This document shows positions 25,374 through 36,681 of a DNA stretch of 64,000 nucleotides, piece after piece (within the stretch, counting starts at the first letter, position 1; the number at the start of each line of letters is the position of its first letter). The notes below the pieces were generated by a model. It searched no databases. It was not told where the DNA came from and was given only the letters and a program-made list of their open reading frames with translations. The position numbers were made by a program, and so were the translations under genes. This stretch comes from Kuschelorhynchus macadamiae (lineage: Eukaryota > Arthropoda > Insecta > Coleoptera > Curculionidae). Where the stretch lies: contig JAUTXW010005184.1 in NCBI GenBank assembly GCA_030620095.1, forward strand, positions 748,501 through 812,500, read 5' to 3'.

Positions 25374-26790
25374 ATAGTTAGGTAAAAAAATATTTTCTCT
25401 TTATTTTGTTTATTCCAGATCTGATTCCATTGAACTTCCACTATCGTCAACATTTATAATAAGGGGTTCAACTTGCATATCAATGACAATGTCCAATTTC
25501 CACATTTTAGGTTCAACCTTCTCCTGAACATGTTGGATACACTTTTTCCACTTATCAGGTGTTATTCTCTTAATAGCGTCATCAAAAATATTTTTTACGT
25601 CAGAAAATTTAAAACTTTTATTTTCTGCTGCAACATATTGTTTTATATCTGCCCAAATCAACTCAATGGGATTGAGTTCACAATGGTAAGGGGGCAATCT
25701 CAATATGGTTTTATTTTGTTTTTTTGCCATTTCATCAGCGATATTTAGGTTATACTTATTTTTATGCTGTTTGACAATTTGAAGAAGTTCTGCCTTAACC
25801 ATTGTTTCGTCAAATATAATGTTTTTAGAGGTAAGCCATTCTTGGATGTCTGCTTTCCTTGTCGACATTGTTGGAGTTTTCTCAAGTTTTCTTGTGTGGT
25901 ATGAAGCATTGTCTAACACAATAACCGAATTATCTTCAATCTTTGGTAAAGTTTTTGAAAACCAATTTTCGAAAGAAGGACCATCCATTTCCTCGTGATA
26001 ATCTCCGGTTTTTTTAGATTCAATTGCCCATAAAGCATCTGGCAGAAAACCGTCTTCACTACCAATGTGACAAATTATTAGACGCTTTCCTTTTCCTAAA
26101 AAAATTCTGTTCTAAATACTTAAAATAAAAGCTTCTGTCAATGGAATCATTACTTCCATACCATGCAGCGCCTTTCAAAAGAGTCGAAACGGTCAAATAT
26201 TTCAAAAACTGCTCTGTAGAAAACTGCACAAATTGTAGTGCAGGGGTTATTGCTTATGCAGAATCTTAAAATCTTAGTCACGACGTTGCCTGGATCGACA
26301 ATATTTCTTCAATAAATTTCTTTAGTTTTTAAGTTGCATAGTAACTTACGTTGACTAAACCAATGTGCTTTAATTTTTTTATTATTGGACAAAGACTGAA
26401 GCCTAATAATAATGCACTGTTGCACTTAGCCGAGGTTGCCTTTTTTGGTAACTGCTGTACCTATTACAACAGGAGTCTAAGTTTTCGTCGACATTATCCA
26501 AATACCGAAAGCCGAAACAAGCGTTTGCATTCACGGCACCTTTATATGGTCGTTATTATAATTCTATAACAACTTTGCCGTAACAGAATTTCTTTTACCC
26601 GGAACTTCTCTCGTTATGAAAAATTTTTTTTATTAGGAATAACAAAGTATTACTTAATTTAATTCCGTATATACACATATATAGTTTAAACTGTTTTACA
26701 GTCTTACGATTACAATTAAAGAAAGGGACTTTTTATGTATAATAATTTGACAATAACTTTTAAATTATTTCATTCAGTATTACTATAATA

Positions 26791-27441
26791 TACAGTGTGG
26801 CATAAAAGTTCGGCAACCGCCATTTTTTTCGTAAACCCTGTATCAGAGTGCTTCAATCAAATTTGCTACGTAGGCGTAAAAAATGGTTTTGCATTGGTTG
26901 GTAATATCTGCAACGTTGTCAGATCTACCGCTTCTCAGGTATTGACACTAGTTTTTTATTTTCTTATATAACACCAGGTATTTTTTTATTTTCTTTGGAT
27001 TCTTTGATGAATTAAAAGTACGTTTTGAGTAAAAAAAAGTTTTAAACCCAGCAAGGTTTCAGAAAAAAGTAATTAATTTTCATAACGCTAACCTCTGCTG
27101 CCTACCTTATTAGAAAGCCCCAGTAAATTTTAAATAATAAATGTCAGTTAACTCAATATTGGCATTTTGATACCACTTACCTTTATGAAAATTAATTACT
27201 TTTTTCTGAGACCCTGCTGGGTTTAAAACATAATTTTTTCTTCAAAACATACTTTTAATTGATCAAAGAATCCGAAAAAAATAAAAAATACAATAGCTGA
27301 CAAGTGGTAGAGCTGACAACGTCGCAGATATTACCAATCAATGCAAAACCATTTTTTACCCCTACGTCCCAAATTTGAAACACTTTGATACAGGGGCTTA
27401 CGAGAAAAATGTCCTATGCCGAACTTTTGTGCTACACTGTA
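26791..27441. mobile_element. Foldback MITE with ~25-bp TIRs and TA duplications
   Basis: Left end TACAGTGTGGCATAAAAGTT CGG and right end the complement (tacagtgtagcacaaaagtt cgg), with TA at 26789-26790 and 27442-27443. Inversion extends far inward: aaaatggttttgcattggtt with ggtaatatctgcaacgttgt, and the mirrored ggtttcagaaaaaagtaatt near 27055 against 27195. The element is nearly a 650-bp palindrome and has no coding capacity. It sits in the transposase intron. Confidence 0.85.
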
Positions 27442-27599
27442 TACTGCAACTTATAAGGAAAACCTAAAAAATGCTTAATACTTACCCAATTTTTGGTTAA
27501 TTTTCAATGAATAGTAATCCAAAATTATTTCGCAAGGAAAACGTAGGTTTTATATTTAATGACCTTCTGTATACAAATAATTTTCTTCTAAATACGTAA

Positions 27600-28047
27600 A
27601 TTTTTTACATCTTTTAATATCAAACGATGTATTCGCGTCAAGCGTCGCTGCGTAAATAAATATGCTTAGGAGGATCGCGGTAAAAAATTGTACACAAAAA
27701 AAGGCAAATAAGTATGTTCTTTAGTATTTTCCGTCATATAAAGAAGATTTCCCCCAAAAAATGCAATTTTAACGAATCTATTCCGCCATTTTGTTCTGCA
27801 TATTAGATTTTAGCCAAAATGTAACCGTGTCATCATCCTCTTATAACCCTTGATTTTTGACCAAAATGTAAAGTCAATCAGATAAATAATGTTTGAGGCT
27901 ATGTCGCGTAGAAACAGACAGACCGACGGAAATGAGAGAAATGTTTTTCGCGATCTAGGGACCCTAAAACGCAAATATTGCAAAAATCTCGAAGAATGAT
28001 TTTTTACGATTACAATACTTCCCTTTTACGAGGGAAGTAAAAATACG
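27600..28047 (-). repeat. Dispersed repeat family, copy C
   Basis: On the minus strand it starts at 28047 with acttccctcgtaaaagggaa gt (a 7-bp stem around tcgtaaaa), attgtaatcgtaaaaaatca, a ccgtcggtctgtctgt stretch, and an aaaatggcgga core, in the same order as copy E. It lies in the DD82E intron. Confidence 0.65.
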
Positions 28048-28971
28048 ACATGTCAGTGAAAGAATCGGAACGATCAAAGATTTAGAAAACCGTTGGATGG
28101 CAAAATTTTTTAAACTGGCAACGTCGCGAGTAGAGTTTTAAGATTGCGCATAAACAACTTTTGGTAATTTTTGGTCCAACAGTTTTCGAAATATTAGTTT
28201 GTTTTAAAACATTACCTGAGGGGTTTTTTAATCCAGTTGAATGGCCATCTAAGAAAGCTTGCCTTGCAGATTGTATGGAAGTATCCGTCCAAACCTTGTT
28301 CTTTGTATGCCCCGCGTTTACCCATGTTTCATCCAGGAAGTATATTTTTCTGTTTTCTTCACGAAATTTTCTAATTTTTCTGAGATATTCTCGCCTCCAC
28401 ACAACTATTTCTTCTTTTTCTAACAATAAACTGTTTCTTCCTCGCTTTTTGTACTGAAAACCCATTTCTTTAAGCAATTTGTAAAATGTAGATCTTTTAA
28501 AACTTGGCAAGTCCTTATCTTCATTTACCACGTTCAATACTTTATCCACTGTAGGTAATTCATTACGAAAGAAAAACTGGTGCACAATTCTTCTGATGGC
28601 GCTTCTGTCGAAATCATCTATGGCGTCGTTAATTTTTTTTCTTGCCGGATACTGTTTTGGCTCGGCTAGTGAATGATTAGCTCTGTACTCGCGGATGATT
28701 CGGTAGACACTCGAACGACAGATGCCTGCAGTACTTGCTGCTTTGCACAATGTCCTCAACACTTATAGCATTATTTTCTTGTATTTCTTTTTTATAAATG
28801 TTTAAAATAATTTGTTTTTCACTCAAGCTAAAATGAAGCTTTTTAGCTCTCTTTTTTGGAGGGGTGTAATTAATATCAACAACTTCATCAGCTGTGTCCG
28901 TGTCAGACATTTCGAACGCAACAAAATTAAGCAATATACAAATTTAAATAAACTCACAGCAATACGATTAT

Positions 28972-28993
28972 GCCATTTACTATGCCAACCCTG
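28972..28993 (-). mobile_element. 5' terminal inverted repeat of the DD82E element
   Basis: Read on the minus strand the end is CAGGGTTGGCATAGTAAATG, with TA just outside (28994-28995), 65 bp upstream of the better start codon at 28907. A possible diverged partner is TA-caaggtatgcaaaaaaacat at 24371, but the match is weak, so the other end of the element is unsettled. Confidence 0.5.
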
Positions 28994-30524
28994 TACGACA
29001 GTGATCTTTCGAACGGCAGACCCACCGGTTTCCCGCCGCGTGTCGCTCTCCCACTCTACCTGACTTTTCATCGGTGGTGTATTAAGGAACGCCGATTCGG
29101 ACCAATAACGGTGGTGCTCCGTGTTTCTCGTAATATGTTCACGTGCACTCATCATTGTTTTGGTTTAATGTTTTTCTTCGATACATAGACTTTAGCGTAA
29201 ATAATATATTTAATTTTGAACTGAAATAAAACATGAGACACTCAGTACATATGTGCCTTGTCGTTCTCGAGGGAATACAATATGCTGGATCTCAACAGAC
29301 TAATATCTGAAATTTGATCTATTTAATATACCGCTGTTAATGTATACTTTATCTGAACAAGTAACTTTATATTTAACATTAATTTCCATATCACACATGT
29401 CCAAATGCCCATTGCACTCATCTGCAAATATTCCATGTGTTTAAAATAAATAAATTAAATTACGTATGCTCTAAGTTTTTTCCAAAATGGCTTGTGCTCG
29501 TGTTTTTTTATCTTCAACCGCATTTTTCTAATTTGTTGTAGGATGGTTGGCAAAATATTTACGTCAACTTTTCGGTTAAGCTTATTATAACCGGATTACT
29601 ATTGCTTTTTAGCATCAAGCCAAATATGATGCTTTGTATTGTCCTTTTTTTTCTTTTCTCTTTTTTGTCTTTAAGCAGAGGGTGCATTTACTTGCATAGT
29701 AAATCCCAAATCCTTTGCTTGCACATATCGTTCCTATGTTTTCAAATTACTCTTACTACACTGGACAAAAAAAAGCTTAATTTATTAACTTAATTTGATC
29801 AATAATAAATTAAGAAATATTGTTTTATAACTTCATTTAACCAATATTTACAATATGTACCGAGCTTTCATTTATATTTTGATAATACTGTAAGAGATAC
29901 GACAAACTTTAAATTTAAAAGTTGTAGGATTTTTGTTAATTTTCTAAGAATATCAAATATTTCTAAAAATTGTTAAAAAGTAGAAAAAATAATTAATCTT
30001 TAATTTTTTTAAATGGGACACCCTGTTTATTTTTGTTCCATTAAATGGTTTTTTTCCTACGGGTTATCTCTGTCTCTCTAACTACTATTAACGACAAATT
30101 ACTAGTGTATCCACTATACACAGGATTAGGATAAGCAAACATATAGGGCTGATATGTGATTTCACTTTTTCAATTACACAAAAATTAAAATTATCTCTTT
30201 ATCTAAATAAAATTTTAAAATGATTCTTTGGCAAAGTCTGTTAAAAATAGTTATCTAAAAATTACTTTCTGGATTTTCTAGATTGTTGGAAAATCCTTCC
30301 TTAACATGATTTTGAGGTGAAAACTTAGCATATCTCTGTCATCGTTATAAGTTATTAGTTATTTTTATCGACACATTCCTTCATTTCGATTCGAATGTGC
30401 AGTGAAGTATACGAGCTAGTACAATGTAAGATGTTTTACTATCTTATCTCAGTGCCATAGCTTACAAATACATCCAAAAGTTTTTTTTTAGTTTCAGTTT
30501 TCATTTTATATTATTTTCATGTAT

Positions 30525-31375
30525 ACAGGGTGTTTATATAGCTCTCTTAAAGAAATAGTACAATGTTGCGACATTTAGGTTTTACTTAATTCCTTTTTTT
30601 TTAATGTAACCTGTAGGTTATCTTATATTTTAGTAGAGCATTGAAAGACAAATTCAACGATATTTAACACCATGAACTTACGAGTCAGTTTCTGACTTAT
30701 TGACGATTACCTTCAGAACGTTTTATTTTTTTTGTAAATAACTACGAAGGGTTTACCATTAACAAATATATTATCTCAATGAATAAATGGAAACATTTTC
30801 ATTTTTAATATCTTTATTTATCTAGTAAGCGTCTAGTGAACTAGACAAATTTAGCTATTTTTTATGATAATAAGCCGTGATGAAAGATATTTGTTATCTT
30901 GACGATCAATGGCGACTTCGATTGATCATGTAAATGGAGTATAACATTTCGTAAAATAAGATTATGATTTTACTTAAAACTCCATTTAAAAATATTTCAT
31001 CTTCAATTTAATTTCTAACAAATCTACTTAAATTACCGCAGTTGGCCTAGAATGGAAAAATTGCAAATGTCTTTGTCATATTATGGCTAACTATCCTAAA
31101 AACACTAGCGCTTACTATTTAATGTGTTATTTAATACTATATTTAGAATAATTGCGATCTTTTAGTTAACTGTTGCTTTCTATAGATACAAGAAAAGATT
31201 AAAAATTAAAATTCTGAACAACGTTCTGAAGATAATCGTCAATAAGTCAGAAACATTTACTCGTCAGCCCATAGTGTTATGCATCGTTAAATTTCTCTTT
31301 CAATGATCTACTTACGTTTGAGATAATAAAACCCTTTAGGTTACTTTTGAAATAAATAAATTTATCAAAACTCGA
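30525..31375. mobile_element. Foldback element with ~150-bp inverted arms, right tip lost
   Basis: Left arm starts tatacagggtgtttatatag and includes cattgaaagacaaattcaac and tgacttattgacgattac. The right arm (31215-31360) carries the complements: gataatcgtcaataagtcag, gttaaatttctctttcaatg and aggttacttttgaaat. The right arm lacks the matching acaccctgta tip; sequence there runs into the (TA)n array at 31404. Confidence 0.7.
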
Positions 31376-31398
31376 AACTTGTGAACACTGCACTATTT

Positions 31399-31578
<180 letters not shown>

Positions 31579-31701
31579 TGAATACTTGAGATCACATAAT
31601 ACGTAAACTAGAAACATTTTGGGCACAAGCAAAAATCTTGAAGATAAACGCTAATATATCATAAACTCAGAAAGGTTGCATCTAAGACCCTTACTATTAT
31701 A

Positions 31702-33880
31702 CCGGGTGACAATGAAACTACTACCCAGGGCGCCATTTAATAACGGCTAGAGGTAAAAATATACGCCGACTTCGTTATTTTAAATGGATGTATTTATGTA
31801 GTTATTTTAAATGGATTTATGTGGAACTGTATAATTGATGTTTTTTGAATTCTCTTAACAATTTTAAACAACTTTTGTATAACACAACCTATGTCTAAAA
31901 TGTATAGTTTTCCAAATAAAGCCACTTAAAAATGTGCCATAATTCCCACTTATTTGTATTTTATGAAAAAACGGAGTAGGCCAGAATAAAAAAATCACGG
32001 TTATTTACTCTTTATTGAAACCTTCATCAACAAAATGTCAAAACAGAAATTGTTCCGTGTTTTAAAAAAATGTGTTTTTCTCAAATCGATTTTTCGAGTT
32101 ATGATCAAACCCTGTACCATAAAGGGTCAACTAACGGGAACAAAACTTTCACTACCCAATCCTACTTTTTTATCCTTTATCCACATATCACAAATTCAAC
32201 TTCTATAGACCGCTGCAAACTTAAAAGTTTGATACCCTATTTTCATGTTGTTAATGCCCATCTAAAGCAAAAATCAATGTTACTAGCACTTATTTAATTA
32301 TACTACCGGCAAAGTTGGCCATGAATTAAAAATTATCTCCTGTTCAAAGTAATCCTCTTTGAATTCATTTAAATTTTGAAAAAGAAACGAATATGATAAG
32401 GTGAAAACAACTGAACTTCATTATTCCTAGAGATGATTAATATTAACTAATAATAACAGAAATAGAAAAAAGAACGTACTTAATCATAATTAAGATTTTC
32501 AAAAACACGACCTTCTTGTTCATTACAGGTCTCACATGTTTCAACAATTTTCCGTAATACGTTTTCTTTTTGAGTTATACTAATATTATTAATAGCACTA
32601 ATAATTCGAATTCTTAAAATCTCCAAATTTTCAGGTTGAGTTAAATAGACTTTTTCTTTGATATGATCCCGGAAGAAAAAATCTAGAGGTGTCAAATCAG
32701 GCGAACGTGCTGGCCACCTTACAAATCCATTAGTTCCTATCCATTGGTCCCCAAACCTGTCATTTAAATAATTTACCCAAATTCGAGCATTATGGGCCAG
32801 TACACCATCTTGTTGAAAGTAGATGTTGGGAATTTCTGCAGGAGGTAAAATTGTCAAAAAAATCGGTAACTGTTGTTCCTAGAAATTTCAAATAAGTTTG
32901 TGCTGTAAGGGGCTTATTAAAGAATATTGGGACCAGAATTCTCATTTCTAAAACACCTAGCTACACATTAACACCACAACGTTCTTGGAAAGATCCTTCT
33001 CTAAATAAATGTTGATTTTCATTTGCCCAATATCTTACATTGTTTCTGTTGAACATTCCCAGATTCGTAAAGCGAGAAAATAATATTATTCTATTAAAGT
33101 TATTATTATTATTATTATGGTTATTATGGTTAGAATTTTCCATAAACCATCGGCAATATTCAACTCGCCTAGCAAAGTCATTAACACCCAAGTATTGGTG
33201 GATTTGGTATTTGTAGGGCTTGTACTTATGTTTCTTCAAAATGTTCCTTGCACTTTCCCTGTTAACTCCAACTTCACTTTCAATTAGGCGAGTAGAAATA
33301 CTTGGATCAGCATTCACACATGCCAGAACGTTTATATCAGCTCCTTCACTAATAATTAACTTTCCTCCATTTTCATTTTGAGGAACTGTTTTCAAATATT
33401 GTACTAGCCACGGAAAATAGGCATAGGAGGGTTAGTTTCTGTCGGGGCATCGCTCTGCGTAGAGTGTTTGAGCCTACCATTTATTTTGCAAGCACTCGCC
33501 ATAAACGAAAAGCATATCTATTTGTTCCGCCCTTGTCAAACTTGCCATTTTAAAGAGATTACAAAGAACTTTTAGTCTGCACCAGTAGATAATGATAAAA
33601 GTTCAAAATTCAATTGTTTTTAAAAACCATAGCAACCTCTGTCAAGGGTAATATGTGTTTTTATTTGAAAAACCATACATTTTAGACATAGGTTATATTA
33701 TACAAAAGTTGTTTAGAATTGTTGAGAGAGTTCAAAAAATGGGAAACCGGAAACAATATTCAATTGTTCTTATGTTACAAATGTTCACAATATTCAATCC
33801 TATCAACACACTAAATTCCATATTATTATCTTTAGCCGTTTTCAAATGGCGCCCTGGGTAGTAGTTTCATTGTCACCCGA
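31702..33880 (-). mobile_element. Complete mariner-like element, 2179 bp, with 50-bp TIRs
   Basis: Ends ccgggtgacaatgaaactac and its complement, followed by tacccagggcgccattt in both, then acggcta; about 50 bp nearly perfect (31702-31751 and 33831-33880). TA duplications lie at 31700-31701 and 33881-33882. The internal gene is broken, but the ends are well preserved, so the insertion or at least the TIRs are fairly young. Confidence 0.92.
32480..33548 (-). pseudogene. Mariner-like transposase, disrupted
   Basis: Start codon at 33548 (MASLTRAEQIDMLFVYGEC, the N-terminal DNA-binding start of this insect family). A stop follows soon after, then the open part from 33395 with a second helix region (VGVNRESARNILKKHKYKPY). 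At 33098-33130 an AAT expansion gives an Asn run, and the first catalytic motif is cut to RIILFSRFTNLG, losing the Asp-Glu. A Trp-to-stop change occurs near 32960 and a frameshift near 32855. The last part has IYFQQDGVLAHNARIW and WPARSPDLTPLDFF; I count 41 residues between these two Asp residues (DD41D). It is dead by at least four lesions. Confidence 0.88.
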
Positions 33881-34146
33881 TATATCGTTGAGTTTGGTTT
33901 TAGAAGATCTACTAAAATGTATGTACAGGATGTTCCATTTAAAATACGAAAGTTGATGCCTCGCAGAGGAATATATCCACCCTATATACATGAAAATATT
34001 ATAATTAAAAAAAGTTAAATAAATCAAGAAAGTTTTGTATTTAACTTTTTTGTAGGTCATACAATTTCTAAGGTAATGTAGTAGGTCATCTTACGAAGAA
34101 ACAATATACATTGAGAATTTTGTATTTACATTGATATTTTTTATAG

Positions 34147-34410
34147 GTCTATGCTTACGGTGTAGAGGACTTCCTTGCCGACCCAGCCAACAGACACAGG
34201 TCGCTTACAACTCACTTATCATGCGAGGGCGAGGGTGCCGCTAGATGGGATACAGGGGACAGATTCTTCAAATATCTCCGTAATGTAAGTGTAGAGGCAG
34301 AACAAGGACGACCCAACTTGGAATTCACTCCCGATGGTGTATTGAGGGCTGCTGAACTGAAAATCATGAATCTAAGGCCTGGAGTGAGCAAACAGCTAGT
34401 ATGGGAAGAG
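34147..34410 (+). CDS. Nmdar2: Nmdar2 exon (NMDA-type glutamate receptor subunit 2), partial
   Basis: An 88-codon exon bounded by a polypyrimidine acceptor (attttttatag) and a gtaagaa donor, phase 0 at both ends. It reads VYAYGVEDFLADPANRHRSL, then LSCEGEGAARWDTGDRFFKY, a NVSVE glycosylation-type site, LEFTPDGVLRAAELKIMNLR and PGVSKQLVWEE. This is the membrane-distal extracellular domain of insect NMDA receptor subunit 2, where the next exon would be expected to begin IGVWKSW-like. It follows directly on the ITAAIK of the exon at 11060-11118. No later exon is visible. A TA array begins 34 bp after the donor site. Codon usage and GC content are clearly higher than in the surroundings. Confidence 0.87.
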
Positions 34411-34442
34411 GTAAGAAATATGTGTAATACATACAAAAAACA

Positions 34443-34443
<1 letters not shown>

Positions 34444-34519
<76 letters not shown>
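34444..34519. repeat. (TA)n microsatellite close to the Nmdar2 splice donor
   Basis: About 38 TA units beginning 34 bp downstream of the exon end. Confidence 0.97.
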
Positions 34520-34520
<1 letters not shown>

Positions 34521-34794
34521 TATATACACCTTTTTACCTAAAACTGTGCCATCAGTTGCCTGGCAAACCACTAACTTGCTACCTATCATTCAAATATAAA
34601 TTAATAATCCACATGTATTTTTCGAGGTATGTAACCTTATTTTATTAATTTTGTAATAATTATTGTCAATAGTATAAAGTTTTAAATTAATTTTAGAAAA
34701 ATTCTAAATGTCTTTTTATAATTAGACCACTAAATGTTTTTTAAATTAATTATAGATAGGAAATGAAAGCCTTATATACAAAAAAAAATAAAGG

Positions 34795-34926
34795 AATGAG
34801 CAATTTTTGAGAAAGCCTACTATGATAGGCGAAACGTCACGTTAATCCCATTGTTTGATTTTACAAATAAACCTATACCCAAGAAAGAAGTCCAATTAAT
34901 ATACACCGGGTTTAAGAAACAAATTG

Positions 34927-34992
<66 letters not shown>

Positions 34993-35002
34993 ATATATAT
35001 AT
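34795..35002 (+). mobile_element. Penelope-like terminal module followed by (TA)n
   Basis: At 34807-34838 the strand reads ttgagaaagcctactatgat then aggcgaaacgtc: a GCCT..AGGC stem followed by gaaacgtc. About 40 bp later comes atacccaagaaagaa, as in the 16431-16640 pair (ctatgcccaagaaaa), then attaatata and a (TA)n array at 34930-34990 with a short TA run continuing to 35002. Confidence 0.6.
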
Positions 35003-35771
35003 TCTTTATTAAAAAAAAAATTTACAATGTTTCCCTAAATGATTACACGGAGACACCTAGGTGTACGTACACCTGTGTGTGCTTTTAACTTCACCTAAGT
35101 ATTCTAAATATACCCAACAATCAATAAGTATGCAACTCAATCTCATTGACAAAACATAAAGGAATAATTAAATTTACTTGCAAAAACTGAAAAAAAGAAA
35201 CTCTTATAAACTACCTGTAAGATAAAATCTTGATTTGCCTAAATTATTGGTTGATTTAACTAAAAGAAAAGAAAAACACAGAATACATAAGTGTTTAAAA
35301 AAAAATAAAAAAAAATACTCATCAATTATAAAAAAGTGAAAAACTTATCTCTATTTTTTAAGATATATTCGACAGTTAGGTTAGTGAATTTTTCTACAGG
35401 TTTAATTGGGCACCAAATTATAAAACTTAGGAGCTAGCCAAAAAACTGAATGTAGTCTCAAACTTTTATTGTACTGCGGTGTAAAAATATGTTTATTTAT
35501 GTTACTTTTGATCTGATGTTTGCGGCTTACCAAAGTCTATTTTCTAAAGTTTTTGTGAATGTAAGAACAATTTGTTATAAAGGAGGGTTTTTATCACATA
35601 TCTCTTCAGAGTATAGTAAACTGGTGGAGTATAATTTTGGCATTCTTAATATTATTTTCACCATTGAATGTTGTATGGCTCTAAGAATTTTTATATTTTT
35701 TGTTCTATCAACCCTTGGTAGAACATGCAGTTTTCTAGAAAGAGATTCTCTAAGGTAAAATGTGTGCTAAT

Positions 35772-35776
<5 letters not shown>

Positions 35777-35840
<64 letters not shown>
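35777..35840. repeat. (TA)n microsatellite
   Basis: About 32 TA units. On its right side it abuts a minus-strand Penelope-like terminal module. Confidence 0.97.
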
Positions 35841-35849
<9 letters not shown>

Positions 35850-35975
35850 TAGTGTTGCCTGACTAGCTAGATAGCAGAGTACAAATATAATAGCATAAGT
35901 GCTGGTTAAAAGAAGACTCTTTTCTACTATGCCACGCTTTCGGAAATCTTTATTTCCTTCTTGGAGGCTACAATA
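35841..35975 (-). mobile_element. Penelope-like terminal module, minus strand
   Basis: On the minus strand, from 35964: ccaagaaggaaataaagatt, tccgaaagcgtggcatagta, then about 90 bp to the TA array. The GGAAAT..ATTTCC stem followed by GAAAGCG has the same architecture as the modules at 16431-16640 and 34807, with different stem sequence. Confidence 0.5.
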
Positions 35976-36280
35976 TAGAGTTCATGGAAAATTAAAAAAA
36001 ATATTATAAAATCTATGAGCTAAACTTATTTGCAAAGTGAGTACAGTTACAATTCGTATATTTTTAGAAACTTTCTGGACTCTAGCAATTAGCATAAATT
36101 ATTTACATAATATATTAAATACATATATAAGTTAATTGATTATTATTATTACAAAATAACACCAAACGTCTGTTATTATATATTAAATTGTTCCATTCAG
36201 GAAACATGTCATTTGTAAAATATTTGTTATTTAACCACCTTTGACAGTAATGGTGTGAGAAATATCCTTAATTTCAGAAT

Positions 36281-36284
<4 letters not shown>

Positions 36285-36336
<52 letters not shown>
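36285..36336. repeat. (TA)n microsatellite
   Basis: About 26 TA units. Confidence 0.96.
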
Positions 36337-36339
<3 letters not shown>

Positions 36340-36497
36340 AATACGAAAAATGTAGTTTGTTTGTTTTAAGTTTCATAGTTAAAAGTGCTTAAGTTAATAA
36401 GTTTTGTTTTTAATTGTCCAAAAGACAAAAGAGGATTCTTTCTAAAATAATAAATTCAAATTTTCTGAGATATTAATTCTTTTAACCAACCGTTATA

Positions 36498-36524
36498 TAG
36501 ACCGTCTACCCAATATTTGTACTC

Positions 36525-36588
<64 letters not shown>

Positions 36589-36612
36589 CGTCTACCCAAT
36601 ATTTGTACTCGG

Positions 36613-36677
<65 letters not shown>
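36498..36677. repeat. Tandem duplication of a 28-bp module plus (TA)n
   Basis: The module agaccgtctacccaatattt gtactcg occurs at 36499 and again at 36585, each followed by a TA array (36528-36585 and 36614-36677). The only difference in the module is actcgacta against actcggcta. The word aatatttgtactc also occurs (as its near match) in the 35841-35975 module close to that element's TA array. Confidence 0.85.

Positions 36678-36679
<2 letters not shown>

Positions 36680-36681
<2 letters not shown>

Larger units (their letters stand above)
26096..28215 (-). other. 2.1-kb intron within the DD82E transposase gene
   Basis: GT at 28215 and AG at 26096 on the minus strand, with phase matching so that the Gly codon of NPSGKGKR is rebuilt. 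Contents: foldback MITE 26791-27441 and dispersed repeat copy C 27600-28047. The intron could be original, or the sites could have been co-opted after insertions. Confidence 0.75.
25410..28907 (-). pseudogene. IS630/Tc1/mariner transposase, DD82E type, two exons
   Basis: The minus strand starts MSDTDTADEVVDINYTPPKK at 28907, hits a one-base frameshift near 28740, and continues with a helix-turn-helix (STAGICRSSVYRIIREY), then FLDETWVNAG with the first catalytic Asp. At 28216 the frame meets a donor (CTCAG|GTAATG); it resumes at 26095 after TTTTTAG with GKGKRLIICHIGSEDG, restoring codon and family motif. Exon 2 carries VIVLDNASYH (second Asp) and NPIELIW (Glu) and runs without a stop to 25410. 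I count 82 residues between the second Asp and the Glu, the spacing of the DD82E (Sailor-like) group, against 34-41 in most relatives. The intron (26096-28215) holds a complete MITE and a dispersed-repeat copy. The single frameshift makes the copy dead as it stands. Confidence 0.82.

Noticed and set aside
28823..29155. N-terminal extension of the DD82E transposase beyond 28993
   Set aside because: The frame crosses the terminal inverted repeat and its TA, so it would lie outside the element. The start at 28907 is in the expected place.
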